NCBI GenBank assembly: GCA_017654935.2
Contig: CM065687.1
Location: forward strand, 24,328,639-24,392,638
Direction: 5' to 3'
DNA from: Phymorhynchus buccinoides
Lineage: Eukaryota; Mollusca; Gastropoda; Neogastropoda; Raphitomidae
DNA length: 64,000 nucleotides
In this document: positions 56,501 through 64,000 of the stretch, piece by piece
Layout of the letters: the number at the start of each line of letters is the position of its first letter
Position numbering within the stretch: position 1 is the stretch's first letter
The notes under the pieces: model-generated
Databases searched by the model: none
What the model saw: the letters and a program-made list of their open reading frames with translations, nothing else
What the model was told of the DNA's origin: nothing
Position numbers and translations under genes: made by a program

Positions 56501-59500
56501 GGAGAGCAGCCACCGCGCCCAGGTGCAGCTCACCGACCTCAAGCTGGACATGACCAGGCAGCGCGGGGAGCTGGAGAAAGACAGGGACAAGCTGGCCAAC
56601 ATTGTGGAAGGTGACTGACTGTTTACTGGTAGTAGATACAAATGGTGCACAATATGTATGTGTGTGTTGATGAGAATTGTTGTCAGCGACCTCAAGCTGG
56701 ATATGACCAGGCAGCTGGAGAAAGACAGGGACAAGCTGGCAACATTGTGGAAGGTGACTCCCACCTATAGGGATACTGGGGACTCTTTCAGTACAAATAG
56801 TTTTTCCACCTTCTAAGCAGCTTCCTCAAATCTATCGCTCTCTTTGACTTGGCCTTTTCTCTACTTATTGTATTTGTGACGGTTTTTATTTTTCTGCCTT
56901 ATTGGACCATTCTCCTGCCTTTACTTCTACAAACTTTTAAAAAACATTTTCTTCTTTAACCCTTTTGCCGCCCGCCATTTTCAACCAAAAAATACCTTTA
57001 AACCTAACTGGGTAGAGAAATGTTTTAGCCGCAACATTGTGAATTTCTCTAAAACATGCATAACATTAGGCCTATCCTCACACAAAATTAAGAAAATAGG
57101 GTCTTCGGATAACAGGCCCTGATTTGATGCCTTTTAGTGGCATGGGTGTTAAACCATTGTGGTGCATAAATGTAGCATTGGCGGTGAAAGGGGTAAGCTC
57201 TGCTGAAACTTGAATGTGTTGGCTGAGGACAGTGCGAAGACCAGGGAACTAGGCTGGACAGATATCTACATTGCCCATTGTGGCAAACAGCTGGGAACAG
57301 CAAAGAAGAGGAAGGTGACTGACAACCAGTGTTGTAGATCTATGCAAATGGCAGGCAACGTGAAAGTTTTGTGTGTTCATCAGAGTTGTTGTGATGACCC
57401 CTCCATGGATTTTTCCTTGAGTTTTGCGGGGCACTAGCTTTTGCTTCAATCCAAAGTGGTGTGTAAATGAAAAATAGCGGGAATGACAGAGTTTGTGAGT
57501 GTTTTTTTGTGTTTTTGTGTGTGTGTGGAGTGAAGGAAAGTTGTGAATGTGGAAAAAATGAAGTTCATTTCAAAGTTTTTGCTTATCTTTTCATGGATAA
57601 ACTATAAGCATTCGTTACATTTTTTAAGGTGCACCATCAACCTCTTGCCTGTTGTCTACTGGGCAGAATGACATCATGGAGGATGTCATAACTTCAATGT
57701 GAATGGCTCCGGAATGCATATTTTATATTTAAAACAGTTAAAAGGGGTATATCTCCAGATCATTTTGCCATATTGACTCGTGCGAATGGACACTATCATG
57801 ATGTCGCTCACCTCGGTGAACGTCCACAAGGATATGCCCAGCTCTGTGTTTAACTCTTCTGGCACCATGGGCGAATACATTCACCCAAGACATCACTCTT
57901 CACTCCCACCAAATGAAAAGACATTCACTGCCAGGCACCCTGCCATGTGTTTGTCTATTTTTAGAGCATATGTCAGTGATTTTTTTTCAGTTAAAGCAAC
58001 GCGGAGAGTGAAGCTCAATGTGCACTGCGGAAGGTGGAGATAGGTTACTCCTCTCTTGCCGGTTGTTTCAGATGCAGGTGGAGATAGGTGAGCACAAGGT
58101 GAAGCTGCCTGGAACCAAGAACATAAAAAAATACATGACGCAAGGAGAGTGAAGCTCAATGCTGTTGTTTCAGACCTGCGGACTCAGGTGGAGATAGGTG
58201 AGCACAAGGTGAAGCAGCTGCAGAGCTGCCTGGAGGACAAGGAGAGTGAAGCTCAATGCTGTTGTTTCAGACCTGCGGACTCAGGTGGAGATAGGTGAGC
58301 ACAAGGTGAAGCAGCTGCAGAGCTGCCTGGAGGACAAGGAGAGTGAAGCTCAATGCTGTTGTTTCAGACCTGCGGACTCAGGTGGAGATAGGTGAGCACA
58401 AGGTGAAGCAGCTGCAGAGCTGCCTGGAGGACAAGGAGAGTGAAGCTCAATGCTGTTGTTTCAGACCTGCGGACTCAGGTGGAGATAGGTGATCACGGAC
58501 TCAGGTGAAGCTCAATGCTGTTGTTTCAGACCTGCGGACTCAGGTGGAGATAGGTGAGCACAAGGTGAAGCAGCTGCAGAGCTGCCTGGAGGACAAGGAG
58601 AGGGAGGCTGTGCAGAAGGTCACCGCCGCCAGGGAGGAGGAGTTCCTCAAGATTGCCAAGGCAGAGAACGACAAGTAAGTGCAGCCTTCAAGAGTTTCTT
58701 AAACTGAACGCTGAGAATGAAAACTGAAAAATACAATAATTGAAATGTTAATATTTGGCGATAAAGTTTGTTTGTTTCTTTGTTTCTGAAACACAGAAAG
58801 AAAAGTGAAGCGTTCTTTGGTTGGAATGGCCTCAACTGAAAATGAAGAATGAAAAATAAATTGTCAAACTCACTCAGGATAGTTGGGTTTTTTTTAAAGA
58901 AGAGATTATTATTTTCCGAATGTACAGATGTTAACATAAAAAAAAGTATGCAGTTTGTTTAAACCGTAACGGTAAAATGAGGTGGCAGTTTATTAACTCT
59001 TTTAGCACCATGGGCAAATACATCCGGCCAGTACATCACTCTACACTCCCACCAAATGCAAAGACATTCACTGCCAAGCTTCCTGCCATGTGTTTATATA
59101 TTTTTAGAGCTATTGCTAGTGATTTTTTCGTTTAAGCACTGCATACGCACTCAAAAAAATAGTTACTTCCCTCTTGTCAGTTGAGATGCAATGGACAACC
59201 AAGAAAGTAACAAAAATACATGGCACTAGAAGAGCTAAAATGAAATGACATTAAAAAAGATCAAATAAAACAACTTTTTAACATTGCCAAACTTGAAGAC
59301 ATTAGTTTGTTAGCTGGTGAAGTAGACAGTGGTGAGTGGTAATTGTCGATGCCGTTGTCCCCAGGTTTGAGTTGGAGACCAAGCTGCAGGAGATGGAGCG
59401 GCGAAAGATAGACGAGGACGCCCGGCGCCACGCGGAACAGGAGAAACAGGAGGCCAAGATCCAGCAGGCCATGGGAGACAAGGAGACCGCTGAGAGAGAG

Positions 59501-62500
59501 GCCATCAGTCTGAGGTAAGGGCCTAGGGTGGGATGTGAAATAGCATGATGTGTAGTTTGATCATGAAGTAGCAAAGAGATAAAGACTGAGAGGCCTAGGA
59601 TGGCCTGGGATGTGAAATAGCATGATGTGTAGTTTGATCATGAAGTAGCAAAGAGATAAAGACTGAGAGGCCTAGGATGGCCTGGGATGTGAAATAGCAT
59701 GATGTGTAGTTTGATTATGAAGTAGCAAAGAGATAAAGACTGAGAGGCCTAGGATGGCCTGGGATGTGAAATAGCATGATGTGTAGTTTGATCATGAAAT
59801 AGCAAAGAGATAAAGACTGAGAGGCCTAGGATGGCCTGGGATGTGAAATAGCATGATGTGTAGTTTGATCATGAAGTAGCAAAGAGATAAAGACTGAGAG
59901 GCCTAGGATGGCCTGGGATGTGAAATAGCATGATGTGTAGTTTGATCATGAAATAGCAAAGAGATAAAGACTGAGAGGCCTAGGATGGCCTGGGATGTGA
60001 AATAGCATGATGTGTAGTTTGATCATGAAATAGCAAAGAGATAAAGACTGAGAGGCCTAGGATGGCCTGGGATGTGAAATAGCATGATGTGTAGTTTGAT
60101 CATGAAATAGCAAAGAGATAAAGACTGAGAGGCCTAGGATGGCCTGGGATGTGAAATAGCATGATGTGTAGTTTGATCATGAAATAGCAAAGAGATAAAG
60201 ACTGAGAGGCCTAGGATGGCCTGGGATGTGAAATAGCATGATGTGTAGTTTGATCATGAAGTAGCAAAGAGATAAAGACTGAGAGGCCTAGGATGGCCTG
60301 GGATGTGAAATAGCATGATGTGTAGTTTGATCATGAAATAGCAAAGAGATAAAGACTGAGAGGCCTAGGATGGCCTGGGATGTGAAATAGCATGATGTGT
60401 AGTTTGATCATGAAATAGCAAAGAGATAGAGACAGAGAGGCCATCAGTCTAGGGTAATGACCCATGATGATGTGAAATAGCTTGATGTCGTCCCTTTAGA
60501 GCCACACCAGTTTATCTCAATATTTTGTTGTTTGATCAAGAAATAACGGAGGGAAAAAGACGGAGGGGGTCATCAGTCTACAGTAATGGCCTGTGGCGGG
60601 GTGTGACGTGAAGCAGTTTGACATGTCATTTAATAAGAAAATATCACAGAGAGAGAGGGGGTGGGGGGTGGCATAAGCCCATAGTAATGGCCTATGACGT
60701 GAAACAGTTTGGTATGTAGTTTGAAAAAGAAATGGCAGGGAGAGAAAGACAGAGAGGCAATGGTAATGGCCTGTGATGTGCTGTCACAGCCTGTGATATG
60801 TTTGATGTGAGTTTGTCAATAAATAGCACAAAGAGAAAGTAAGAGAGAGAGAGGCCATAAGTCTCTGGTAATGGCCTGTGATGTTCTGTGATATGAAACA
60901 GTTTGATGTGAGTTTGTCAATAAATAGCTCAAAGAGAAAGTAAGAGAGAGAGGCCATAAGTCTGGTAATGGCCTGTGATGTGCTGTGATATGAAACAGTT
61001 TGATGTGAGTTTGTCAATAAATAGCTCAAAGAGAAAGTAAGAGAGAGAGGCCATAAGTCTGGTAATGGCCTGTGATGTGCTGTGATATGAAACAGTTTGA
61101 TGTGAGTTTGTCAATAAATAGCACAAAGAGAAAGTAAGAGAGAGAGGCCATAAGTCTGGTAATGGCCTGTGATGTGCTGTGATATGAAACAGTTTGATGT
61201 GAGTTTGTCAATAAATAGCTCAAAGAGAAAGTAAGAGAGAGAGGCCATAAGTCAAATGATGTGAGTTTGTCAGTAAATAGCTCAAAGAGAAAGTAAGAGA
61301 GAGAGGCCATAAGTCTGTTATGTCATGTATGATGTGACATATTTTTGAAGCAGTTTGTAAGACAATGTGTAAGAGTGATGCAGTTTGAAGTCACACTGTC
61401 TGTTGTTTCAGGGCACGACTGCAGAACTTTAATACTCTTCAGGACACGTTGGAGCGAGAGCGAAGTGAAAACTCTGAACTGAAGTCCAAAATACATCAGC
61501 TGGAGACGGACCTCTCCAGTGCCATCTCTCAGGAACAGGTACACTGGAGAAAGAAGATGCTTTAAAAGGCTTTCTCCCATTTCAATCCTAGCATACTTTT
61601 TCACTTTTTAGACAAATTGATGGATAATTAATTGTTTGTAGAAAACAGATCAAAGAGACAAAAGTAAGTATGTGAAAGTCTTCAAGTAGATGGAGACCTT
61701 TGACAATTTGCACAGGACATGCAAGGGTGGAGGAAACGTCAGATATGTTGTTACCCAACATTTTTATGGGCTATGGGACTGACAGACTCACTTATTATCA
61801 CACACGTAATGTTCTAAGCTGGTGCGTTTGTACCATAGTGTTCAAGTGCTTCGGCTGTTGGGATGATCCCTGGAGTCTTTAAGCCAGGGTACGACAACAA
61901 CAATATCCATGCGGCACAATCGACCAATATTAGTTATTTGGATTTTGGCATGATAAACAATGTAAAGCACAAACGATTGACAATGTAAAGGGCAAAATGG
62001 CGCACTTAACTGAACCATCTAACTCGTTGCCATTTAACGAATACAAAACCAATGACCAAAAAAAGCTTCCAATTAAGAATGTGTTCTAATGAAAATTGAC
62101 CACAGTGTCGCAGTGATTGTCGTTGTCCCAGGACCTGATGGACCAGATGATCAAGCTGTGAACATTGACCACAGTGTCACAGTGATTGTCGTTGTCCCAC
62201 AGTGATTGTCGTTGTTGTCCCACAGTGATTGTCCAGGCATGAAAGAATCCAGCGTTTCACGGAAAATCTGCGGAAATTTTTAAAATCTTCCGTGTTAAAA
62301 AAAAATTCCGCGTAAAGGACCGATCTTGCCGTATTCTTATATCTACAAGTCTTTATTTGGCGGGATTCTCAAACTGGTTAACCGGAAGTTGCTTTAGCTC
62401 ACTCGCTTCAATTGTGCGAAGGAAGGCGAAATGAGTAGCTCCCGCTGAATAAAATTTGTGACGTTAGGTAGGCGAAAAGCTGTTTTAAAAAAAAAAAAAT

Positions 62501-63588
62501 TGGAACGTTGTGCACCCCCCCCCCCCCCCGTCAACAAAACATCGGACGTTAGGCGAAAATGTGGGTGGAAGGATTTTTCTCGGCTGAAAAGAATGTCAAT
62601 CTACGAAGCTTGAAAGATGTTTGTGCTGGAAACATTTTTTTTTTAAAGTTCCCCCCCCCCCCGCTGAACAAAACTTCCGACGTCAGGTGAAAATCCGGGT
62701 GGAAGGATTTCTCGGATGAAATTTTTTCCTCTTTTTTGATCTTCATCCACTTTCATGCCTGTTGTCATTGTTGTCCCAGGACCTGACGGACCAGATGATC
62801 AAGCTGTGAAAATTGACCACAGTGTCACAGTGATTGTCGTTGTTGTCCCAGGACCTGACAGACCAGATGATCAAGCTGTGAAAATTGACCACAGTGTCAC
62901 AGTCATTGTCGTTGTCCCAGGACCTGACGGACCAGATGATCAAGCTGTGATAATTGACCACAGTGTCACAGTGATTGTCGTTGTTGCCCCAGGACCTGAC
63001 GGACCAGATGATCAAGCTGCGCAACGAGGCGGAGCTGGCCCGGCAGGAGCTGCACCTGAGCAAGCAGCAGGTGGACCGTCTGCAGACCAACCACGACACC
63101 ATCCTCATGCAGCAGAGGGCCGCCCTGCACGAAGACCGCGCCCAGGCAGAGAGCCGCGTGTCCGAGCTGGACGGTCAGCTGTCCTCCATGCACGACAAGT
63201 ACAGCCACGCCGCCACCATTCATAAAAAGGTGGGGTTTGGTGTGTGTGTGTGTGGTTTGTCCGCATAACCCCCCAAATGACATGGTCTCATAAATCAAAG
63301 CCACATTCCATACTTTCGGCACTGTACAACTTTTCCTCATTTTTGAAATAATAAAATGTACCGTATTTTACGGACTGATTATAAGGTGCACCCCCCAAAT
63401 TTTACACAAAATTCAGATTTTGTTATTATAGTTTCTTACTATATTATCAGTCACATAAAGCGTGGGGGTCTAAGTCTAGGAAAAAAGTATCGCCTTATAG
63501 TCCGTAAAATACAGTACTTTTTCTTTGTAGCAAAAGTACACACACACTCTCTCTCTCTTTCTCTCTCACACACACACTCGCTCACACA

Positions 63589-63669
<81 letters not shown>

Positions 63670-63716
63670 TACACACTCATCTCACACACACACACACAAA
63701 CACACATACTCACGCA

Positions 63717-63786
<70 letters not shown>

Positions 63787-64000
63787 ACATTTTAGATAGA
63801 TTTATTGTTAAGAGACATAGACATACAGTGATTGTATCCAGTAGATTTGTGGCAGATTAGGCATGTTGTTGGGTAGAATAGCAACAATGATGGTGCTGAT
63901 GTGTACGTACACTGTGTGTGTGTTCAGCTGAAGAAGAAGTACAGCCGCGTGACGGAGCACCTGAGGGACAAGGTCCTGCTGCTGCAGGCCACCAACAAAG
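47233..64000 (+). CDS. CEP83: CEP83 (CCDC41) centriolar distal-appendage protein (gene span, 3' end off window)
   Basis: Ten coding exons (listed separately) join with matching phases to 1819 nt, about 606 codons; human CEP83 is 701 residues. The protein is coiled coil almost throughout after a Gly/Ala-rich N-terminus. Segments recognised as CEP83: ILTDERMRSEQHKTNYQQLK near residue 50, TLTPHKVEAIRSQVYSELE, LQATVRSLEVERESLK, LDMTRQRGELEKDRDKL and LEDKEREAVQKVTAAREEE. CEP83 is a base component of mother-centriole distal appendages, needed for membrane docking and cilium formation. Six of nine introns in view hold tandem copies of exon edges. The symbol rests on remembered family similarity, not a search. 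Confidence 0.85.
47850..48815 (-). pseudogene. Antisense CR1-like LINE fragment in CEP83 intron 1
   Basis: Minus-strand pieces: a catalytic-box region reading FADYTK near 48760, KKDLGVMVDNINNLSFDIH near 48550, LFKSLVRPILE, KLPSLEYCGLRGDMIEKF near 48230, and a 3' end near 47850. The usual FADD is FADY, so the second catalytic Asp is lost. Frameshifted. Confidence 0.8.
48843..48993 (+). CDS. CEP83: CEP83 coding exon 2
   Basis: Completes the Arg codon split from exon 1 and encodes LQEEYLGLQEEIKVTIEE through LEEIRTK. It ends phase 0 at AAG followed by GTCAAA, a weak donor. Phase and homology both place the boundary here. Confidence 0.83.
49004..49506. repeat. 244-bp tandem duplication next to the exon 2 donor
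   Basis: Two copies (TGTACGACGAAAATG at 49017 and at 49261), very similar, starting within about 10 bases of the exon 2 donor. The unit contains a TTTTACGCCCTCTTGG motif resembling sequence at 36955 and 39795, so it may derive from a dispersed repeat. Confidence 0.85.
49705..49886. mobile_element. TA-target MITE (pogo-like), best-preserved copy
   Basis: Ends CAGTGGAACCTCCCTTATAA and TTATAAGGGAGGTTCCACTG are perfect inverted repeats, with TA on both sides. 182 bp, no coding capacity. Confidence 0.85.
50039..52752 (+). repeat. 48-unit array of the exon 3 acceptor and exon start
   Basis: Two 92-bp units (exon-like starts 50039, 50131) are followed by 46 units of exactly 55 bp (50223 to 52752), then the real exon 3 at 52753. 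Each 55-bp unit has GATTGTGCATTACAYTGTCC, CCACAG and the first 18 exon bases (codons TLTPHK), then GTGTTG. The 92-bp units also keep exon bases to VYSEL. Variation is almost limited to C/T, A/T and C/A at three positions. The unit count follows from even spacing between the first and last 55-bp unit. Confidence 0.95.
52753..52977 (+). CDS. CEP83: CEP83 coding exon 3
   Basis: 75 codons, phase 0 at both ends, from TLTPHKVEAIRSQVYSELE to DLKLHQEVE. The donor is GTGTGT. The third downstream copy of this exon's end carries two more codons (GCCAAG, AK) before its GTGTGT, so the ancestral exon may have ended EVEAK. A cryptic acceptor-like TCTCCTTCCTCAG lies inside the exon at about 52891-52903. Confidence 0.83.
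52888..53612 (+). repeat. Six-copy array of the exon 3 end and its donor
   Basis: Copies of the exon segment start at 52888 (real exon), 52995, 53110, 53229, 53342 and 53512, plus a short partial at about 53446-53476. All start GAGCTCTCCTTCCTCAGG and end GAGGTTGAG or GAGGTTGAGGCCAAG, and are separated by GTGTGTAT-type linkers. The frames across them shift, because the spacings (107-119 bp) are not multiples of three. Confidence 0.95.
53976..54224 (+). CDS. CEP83: CEP83 coding exon 4
   Basis: 83 codons from VTNLRKERDATL to ATVRSLE, phase 0 at both ends, with a TATCCCAG acceptor and GTGGGT donor. The QLADLQATVRSLE stretch is the most conserved CEP83 signature in the window. Confidence 0.92.
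54237..54490. repeat. 61-64-bp tandem array next to the exon 4 donor
   Basis: Four copies of TTCTGTGACTTTCATTTTGG... at 54237, 54301, 54362 and 54423, beginning about 12 bases after the donor. Purely intronic; no exon sequence included. Confidence 0.9.
54622..54806. mobile_element. TA-target MITE (pogo-like), copy
   Basis: Ends CAGTGGAACCTCTCTATTAA and AAAGGGAGGTTCCACTG with flanking TA, in CEP83 intron 4. Confidence 0.82.
55138..55257. repeat. About 31-bp tandem repeat, four copies
   Basis: Repeats of TGATTTTATACATGTTTTTT with GTGCTG-like spacers, in CEP83 intron 4. Confidence 0.85.
55445..56363 (+). repeat. Six decoy copies of the exon 5 acceptor and exon start
   Basis: Exon-like starts at 55531, 55674, 55815, 55953, 56090 and 56218 precede the real exon 5 at 56364 (units of 128-146 bp). 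Each unit has a TIR-like end (CTTATAGCCAGTAAAATACG), a pyrimidine-rich tract, CCAG and the first 40 or so exon bases (VERESLKxQSETFQ). Copies 1, 4 and 6 continue TGTTGG then GTAGGT, a good donor, giving an open 48-nt piece. The TIR-like part resembles the ends of the elements at 14094 and 63361, so a MITE end was caught in the duplication. Confidence 0.93.
56364..56610 (+). CDS. CEP83: CEP83 coding exon 5
   Basis: Starts VERESLKRQSETFQREV and ends NIVE plus one base at GTGACT (phase 1). Coiled coil with LDMTRQRGELEKDRDKL. It is the only copy in the array that continues past the FQ codons into the full exon. Confidence 0.9.
56687..56755 (+). repeat. Degenerate copy of the exon 5 end and donor
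   Basis: Seventy-odd bases (CGACCTCAAGCTGGATATGA, ATTGTGGAAGGTGACT) repeat the last part of exon 5 and its donor, with two small deletions. It lies 77 bp after the real exon end. Confidence 0.85.
56766..56946 (-). repeat. Dispersed repeat family R1, copy
   Basis: Matches 37496-37665 on the same strand (TCTTTGACTTGGCC, GGACCATTCTCCTGCC). Confidence 0.55.
56957..57196. mobile_element. MITE with AACCCTTTTGCCGCC ends
   Basis: Left TTAACCCTTTTGCCGCC and right GGCGGTGAAAGGGGTAAG form imperfect inverted repeats. About 240 bp, in CEP83 intron 5. Confidence 0.6.
57850..58140. mobile_element. MITE copy chimeric with CEP83 exon 6 sequence
   Basis: 57850-57990 matches the left part of the MITE at 58993-59238 (CACCATGGGCGAATACATTC, CCCACCAAATG). 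Its right part (TACTCCTCTCTTGCC, then AACATAAAAAAATACATG) is recognisable at 58046-58135, but exon-6-like bases (GCAGGTGGAGATAGGTGAGC) are inserted within it. Confidence 0.6.
58004..58529 (+). repeat. Array of the exon 6 acceptor and exon start
   Basis: Clean exon-like starts at 58174, 58271, 58368 and 58465 (97-bp units) are followed by a 65-bp unit and the real exon at 58530. A degenerate acceptor ends near 58071. Each unit has TTGTTTCAG, ACCTGCGGACTCAGGTGG, AGATAG, GTGAGC and then exon bases to GACAAGGAGAG before TGA. AG/GTGAGC is a strong donor match and would bound a 24-nt in-frame piece. Confidence 0.95.
58530..58674 (+). CDS. CEP83: CEP83 coding exon 6
   Basis: Completes the Asp codon from exon 5 and encodes DLRTQVEIGEHKVKQLQS through IAKAENDK. 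It ends at a GTAAGT donor two bases into a Lys codon. It contains the internal donor-like GATAG/GTGAGC after 24 nt. Confidence 0.9.
58993..59238. mobile_element. MITE with AACTCTTTTAGCACC ends
   Basis: Left TTAACTCTTTTAGCACC and right GGCACTAGAAGAGCTAA form imperfect inverted repeats. Related to 57850-58140. In CEP83 intron 6. Confidence 0.65.
59365..59514 (+). CDS. CEP83: CEP83 coding exon 7
   Basis: Encodes KFELETKLQEMERRKIDEDA through AEREAISLR, strongly charged coiled coil. Acceptor GTCCCCAG, donor GTAAGG, phases consistent with exons 6 and 8. Confidence 0.92.
59515..60438 (+). repeat. 77-bp array downstream of the exon 7 donor
   Basis: About twelve units with exact 77-bp spacing (AGGCCTAGGATGGCCTGGGA at 59591, 59668 and on to 60361). 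The unit begins with sequence resembling the exon 7 end and donor (AGACTGAGAGGCC versus exon GAGAGAGAGGCC), but the donor itself is deleted in these units. A/G at one site (GAAGTAGC/GAAATAGC) distinguishes copies. Confidence 0.95.
60439..61318 (+). repeat. Degenerate and 97-bp copies of the exon 7 end and donor
   Basis: Repeated GAGAGAGGCCATAAGTCTG/GTAATGGCC resembles the exon 7 end GAGAGAGGCCATCAGTCTGAG/GTAAGGGCC. Donor-like GTAATG occurs at 60868, 60965, 61062 and 61159 (97-bp units), with more diverged forms at about 60452, 60575, 60685 and 60762. Confidence 0.9.
61412..61538 (+). CDS. CEP83: CEP83 coding exon 8
   Basis: Completes the Arg codon from exon 7 and encodes ARLQNFNTLQDTLERERSE through SAISQEQ. 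Acceptor TTGTTTCAG, donor GTACAC, ends phase 0. Confidence 0.9.
61835..61905 (-). repeat. Dispersed repeat family R2, fragment
   Basis: Reverse complement of 16405-16475 (GTTCAAGTGCTTCGGCTGTT, GGGATGATCCCTGGAGTCTT). Confidence 0.6.
62097..62992 (+). repeat. Decoy array of the exon 9 acceptor and exon start, split by a transposon
   Basis: Exon-like starts at 62132, 62780, 62852 and 62921 precede the real exon at 62993. Late spacings are 72, 69 and 72 bp. Each copy has ACCACAGTGTCACAGTGATT, then GTCGTTGTCCCAG and GACCTGACGGACCAGATGAT, then CAAGCTGTGA. The real exon reads CTGCGC where copies read CTGTGA, so every decoy ends in an in-frame TGA after nine codons. Confidence 0.93.
62234..62761. 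mobile_element. TIR element with CAGGCATGAAAG ends and 5-bp duplication
   Basis: Left CAGGCATGAAAG, right CTTTCATGCCTG, with TTGTC directly on both sides (62229-62233, 62762-62766). 528 bp, two poly-C runs, no transposase. It inserted within the exon 9 decoy array. Related to 7795-8171. Confidence 0.8.
62993..63229 (+). CDS. CEP83: CEP83 coding exon 9
   Basis: 79 codons from DLTDQMIKLRNEAELARQEL to HAATIHKK, phase 0 at both ends. Acceptor TTGCCCCAG, donor GTGGGG. Confidence 0.92.
63361..63514. mobile_element. Short TIR element with CCGTATTTTACGG ends
   Basis: Left CCGTATTTTACGGACT and right AGTCCGTAAAATACAG, flanked by TA. Related to 14094-15037. Confidence 0.8.
63540..63784. repeat. (CA)n and (TC)n microsatellite block
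   Basis: Alternating CA- and TC-rich tracts in CEP83 intron 9. The frames across them are artefacts. Confidence 0.95.
63928..64000 (+). CDS. CEP83: CEP83 coding exon 10 (cut by window end)
   Basis: Follows TGTGTTCAG. Encodes LKKKYSRVTEHLRDKVLLLQ, then ATNK and one base, in phase with exon 9. Continues beyond the window. Confidence 0.85.
   Translation, partial: MKKKYSRVTEHLRDKVLLLQATNK

Overview
The window is nuclear DNA from a multicellular animal. Its genes are split by GT-AG introns and it is crowded with LINE relics, TIR/MITE elements, SINEs and micro/minisatellites. The repeat style (LINE tails with a GCGCTTTACA-type end, TA-target MITEs, tRNA-derived SINEs) and the divergence of the two genes from vertebrates suggest a marine invertebrate, most likely a mollusc such as a gastropod. 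No species can be named from sequence alone.

Two protein-coding genes are supported, both on the + strand. (1) 11660-29836: a CNBP-like gene (cellular nucleic-acid-binding protein) with four coding exons, 198 codons and eight CCHC zinc knuckles. (2) 47217 to beyond 64000: CEP83 (CCDC41), the centriolar distal-appendage coiled-coil protein, with ten coding exons in view. The reading phase fits at every junction, about 606 codons are present, and the 3' end lies outside the window.

Layout: 1-11659 is intergenic (a MITE with telomere-like palindrome arms, an antisense CR1-like LINE relic, two SINEs, smaller MITEs). 11660-30528 is CNBP; its third intron is almost entirely a 30/27-bp minisatellite (about 19927-29698) ending 8 bases before the last exon. 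30529-47216 is intergenic, with palindromic MITEs, a hAT-like zinc-finger element, 41-bp and 76-bp minisatellites, and several LINE fragments. 47217-64000 is CEP83.

The most unusual feature is shared by both genes: tandem arrays sit on exon-intron boundaries and contain the splice sites. In CEP83, six of nine introns in view carry an array or copy built from the neighbouring exon edge. The extreme case is 48 tandem copies of the acceptor plus start of exon 3. In three arrays the copied exon piece is bounded by an AG acceptor and a GT donor and has an in-frame length (18, 48 and 24 nt). In CNBP each minisatellite unit resembles a branch point, pyrimidine tract and AG, and the real acceptor is the last, slightly altered unit. 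This looks like repeated local amplification of splice-site regions that leaves long rows of decoy splice sites. Whether the decoys are used needs RNA data.
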